A DNA stretch of 64,000 nt from Prosthecomicrobium pneumaticum. Lineage in GTDB: Bacteria; Pseudomonadota; Alphaproteobacteria; Rhizobiales; Kaistiaceae. The DNA lies in contig NZ_JACHOO010000003.1 in NCBI RefSeq assembly GCF_014199915.1, positions 242,217 through 306,216 of the forward strand, written 5' to 3'. Below, one piece after another: positions 63,204-64,000 of the stretch. Made by a program: the position numbers and the translations under genes. The notes beneath the pieces are model-generated. The model was not told the origin of the DNA. It saw only the letters and a program-made list of their open reading frames with translations, and did no database searches. Each line of letters begins with the position of its first letter. The stretch's first letter is position 1.

Positions 63204-64000
63204 TCAGCCGTTCTGGGCGGCCCTGGTGGTCAGCCGGATGAAAACGAGCACGATATAGGCGAGGAAGAAGGCGCCGAGCGCCACCGCGAAGCCGTGCGGC
63301 CGCCAGACGTCCATCGCCGCGCCGATCACCGCGGGGCCGCCCAGCGCACCGGCGGAATAGCAGAACACGAAGGCGGCATTCGCGGTCGCGAGGTCGGCGC
63401 CCGAGAAGCGCGAGCCGAGATGGGCGAGGCCCACCGTATAGAGTGCACCGACCGAGCCGCCCCACAGGCCGAGCAGGATCATGAAGGGCCAGAAGCCGTG
63501 CGCCACCAGCGGCGTCACCGCGGAGCCGACGAGTCCGCAGACGGCGATGCCGAGGAGCAGCGCCCGCCGGTCGATCCGGTCGGAGAGCAGGCCGATCGGC
63601 AATTGCATGACGATGTTGCCGATCGTCACCGCGATCGCGAACAGGATCACCGTGTCGCGGTCGAAGCCGACCGCCTGGCCATAGAGCGGCAGGAGGGCGA
63701 AGGCGCCGCTCTCGATCATGCCGAAGAGCAGCGCCGCGCCGGTGGCCACCGGCGCGAGGAAGAGGAAGCGGCCCATGCCGCCCCGGGCATGGCCGGAGAG
63801 CCGCGGCGCGCCATTGCCGCCGGCGAGGATCGGGATCACCGCGAGGGCGAGCACGATCGCGCCGGCGCCGAAGGGCGGCAGGCCGTTGAGCCCGGTCAGT
63901 CGCAGGACCAGCGGTCCGCAGGCGAAGCCGAGCGACAGGAGTGTTGCATAGAGCCCCATGACGAGGCCCCGGCGGGCGGGCGGGGCGACCGTCGAAATCC
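63204..64000 (-). CDS. MFS transporter, truncated by the window edge
   Basis: C-terminal part (at least 265 residues) of a 12-helix major facilitator protein. Eight helices are seen, for example VMGLYATLLSLGFACGPLVL, AVTIGNIVMQLPIGLLSDRI and LWGGSVGALYTVGLAHLGSR. The frame continues beyond 64000, where codons still read TVAPPARRGLVMG before the first ATG in the window, a typical mid-protein MFS sequence, so the true start is outside. Resembles the YcaD/inner-membrane MFS group. Substrate unknown. Confidence 0.9.
   Translation of the reverse strand, partial: ISTVAPPARRGLVMGLYATLLSLGFACGPLVLRLTGLNGLPPFGAGAIVLALAVIPILAGGNGAPRLSGHARGGMGRFLFLAPVATGAALLFGMIESGAFALLPLYGQAVGFDRDTVILFAIAVTIGNIVMQLPIGLLSDRIDRRALLLGIAVCGLVGSAVTPLVAHGFWPFMILLGLWGGSVGALYTVGLAHLGSRFSGADLATANAAFVFCYSAGALGGPAVIGAAMDVWRPHGFAVALGAFFLAYIVLVFIRLTTRAAQNG

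Overview
The window is about 64 kb of very GC-rich bacterial chromosome carrying a typical alphaproteobacterial gene set. The cell-cycle phosphorelay genes chpT, ctrA and divK lie within 6.5 kb of each other. Around them are small lineage-typical families (DUF1134, DUF1192, DUF1465, DUF3572, DUF4164, DUF6476), an alphaproteobacterial 6S RNA between zapA and the 5-formyl-THF cyclo-ligase gene, an rluD-like gene followed by rpoH, and a tkt-gap-pgk-fba block. Together these suggest the order Hyphomicrobiales (Rhizobiales). I cannot name a genus. The Tol system and exopolysaccharide genes mark a Gram-negative envelope. I see no rRNA, CRISPR array, prophage or transposase, and only one tRNA.

Layout. 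1-15.1 kb is mostly minus strand: tolQRAB and ybgC, the ruvCAB resolvase genes with an AbrB/VapC toxin-antitoxin pair embedded between ruvC and ruvA, yebC, a Sel1-repeat protein with a ThiE-like protein, a YmdB-type phosphodiesterase, fau, 6S RNA, zapA and DUF4164. 15.3-24.6 kb is plus strand: central carbon metabolism (tkt, gap, two small unknown genes, pgk, class I aldolase), an inositol-monophosphatase-like gene, and a MotA/MotB-like pair that is not in a flagellar cluster. 24.6-41.6 kb holds an ABC exporter, rpmE, DUF1465/DUF1192, a quinone oxidoreductase, serC (with a tandem-hairpin leader) and serA, a repeat-rich spacer, purA, a TPP riboswitch with thiXY, rpoH and an rluD-like gene. At 41.8 kb is tRNA-Glu(CUC).

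43.3-52.6 kb is an exopolysaccharide locus. An AT-rich leader with a recognisable promoter precedes a priming sugar transferase, two GT4 glycosyltransferases, a sugar epimerase/dehydratase, a Wzy-like polymerase and an acyltransferase, mostly coupled by 4-bp overlaps. A metallophosphatase and a Wzz/BY-kinase-like chain-length regulator lie divergently beyond. No Wza, Wzx or ThiZ-type partner is present in the window.

52.7-64 kb holds a DUF1194 von Willebrand-type protein, a long coiled-coil membrane protein, DUF1134, chpT and ctrA facing each other, a long ctrA/fliJ intergenic region, fliJ without fliI, then a small accessory group: a sulfotransferase-like P-loop protein, a Popeye-like three-helix/cyclic-nucleotide-fold membrane protein, a class IV aminotransferase and a GNAT acetyltransferase. 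DUF3572, divK, rpmG and a truncated MFS transporter end the window.

Points most worth following: the Popeye-like protein and its neighbours; the toxin-antitoxin pair translationally coupled to ruvA; three near-consensus CtrA sites (TTAA-N7-TTAA with one mismatch) near ctrA, tolQ and DUF1465; the orphan MotAB-like pair; and the orphan fliJ. All functions are read from the sequence by eye; no database search was run.
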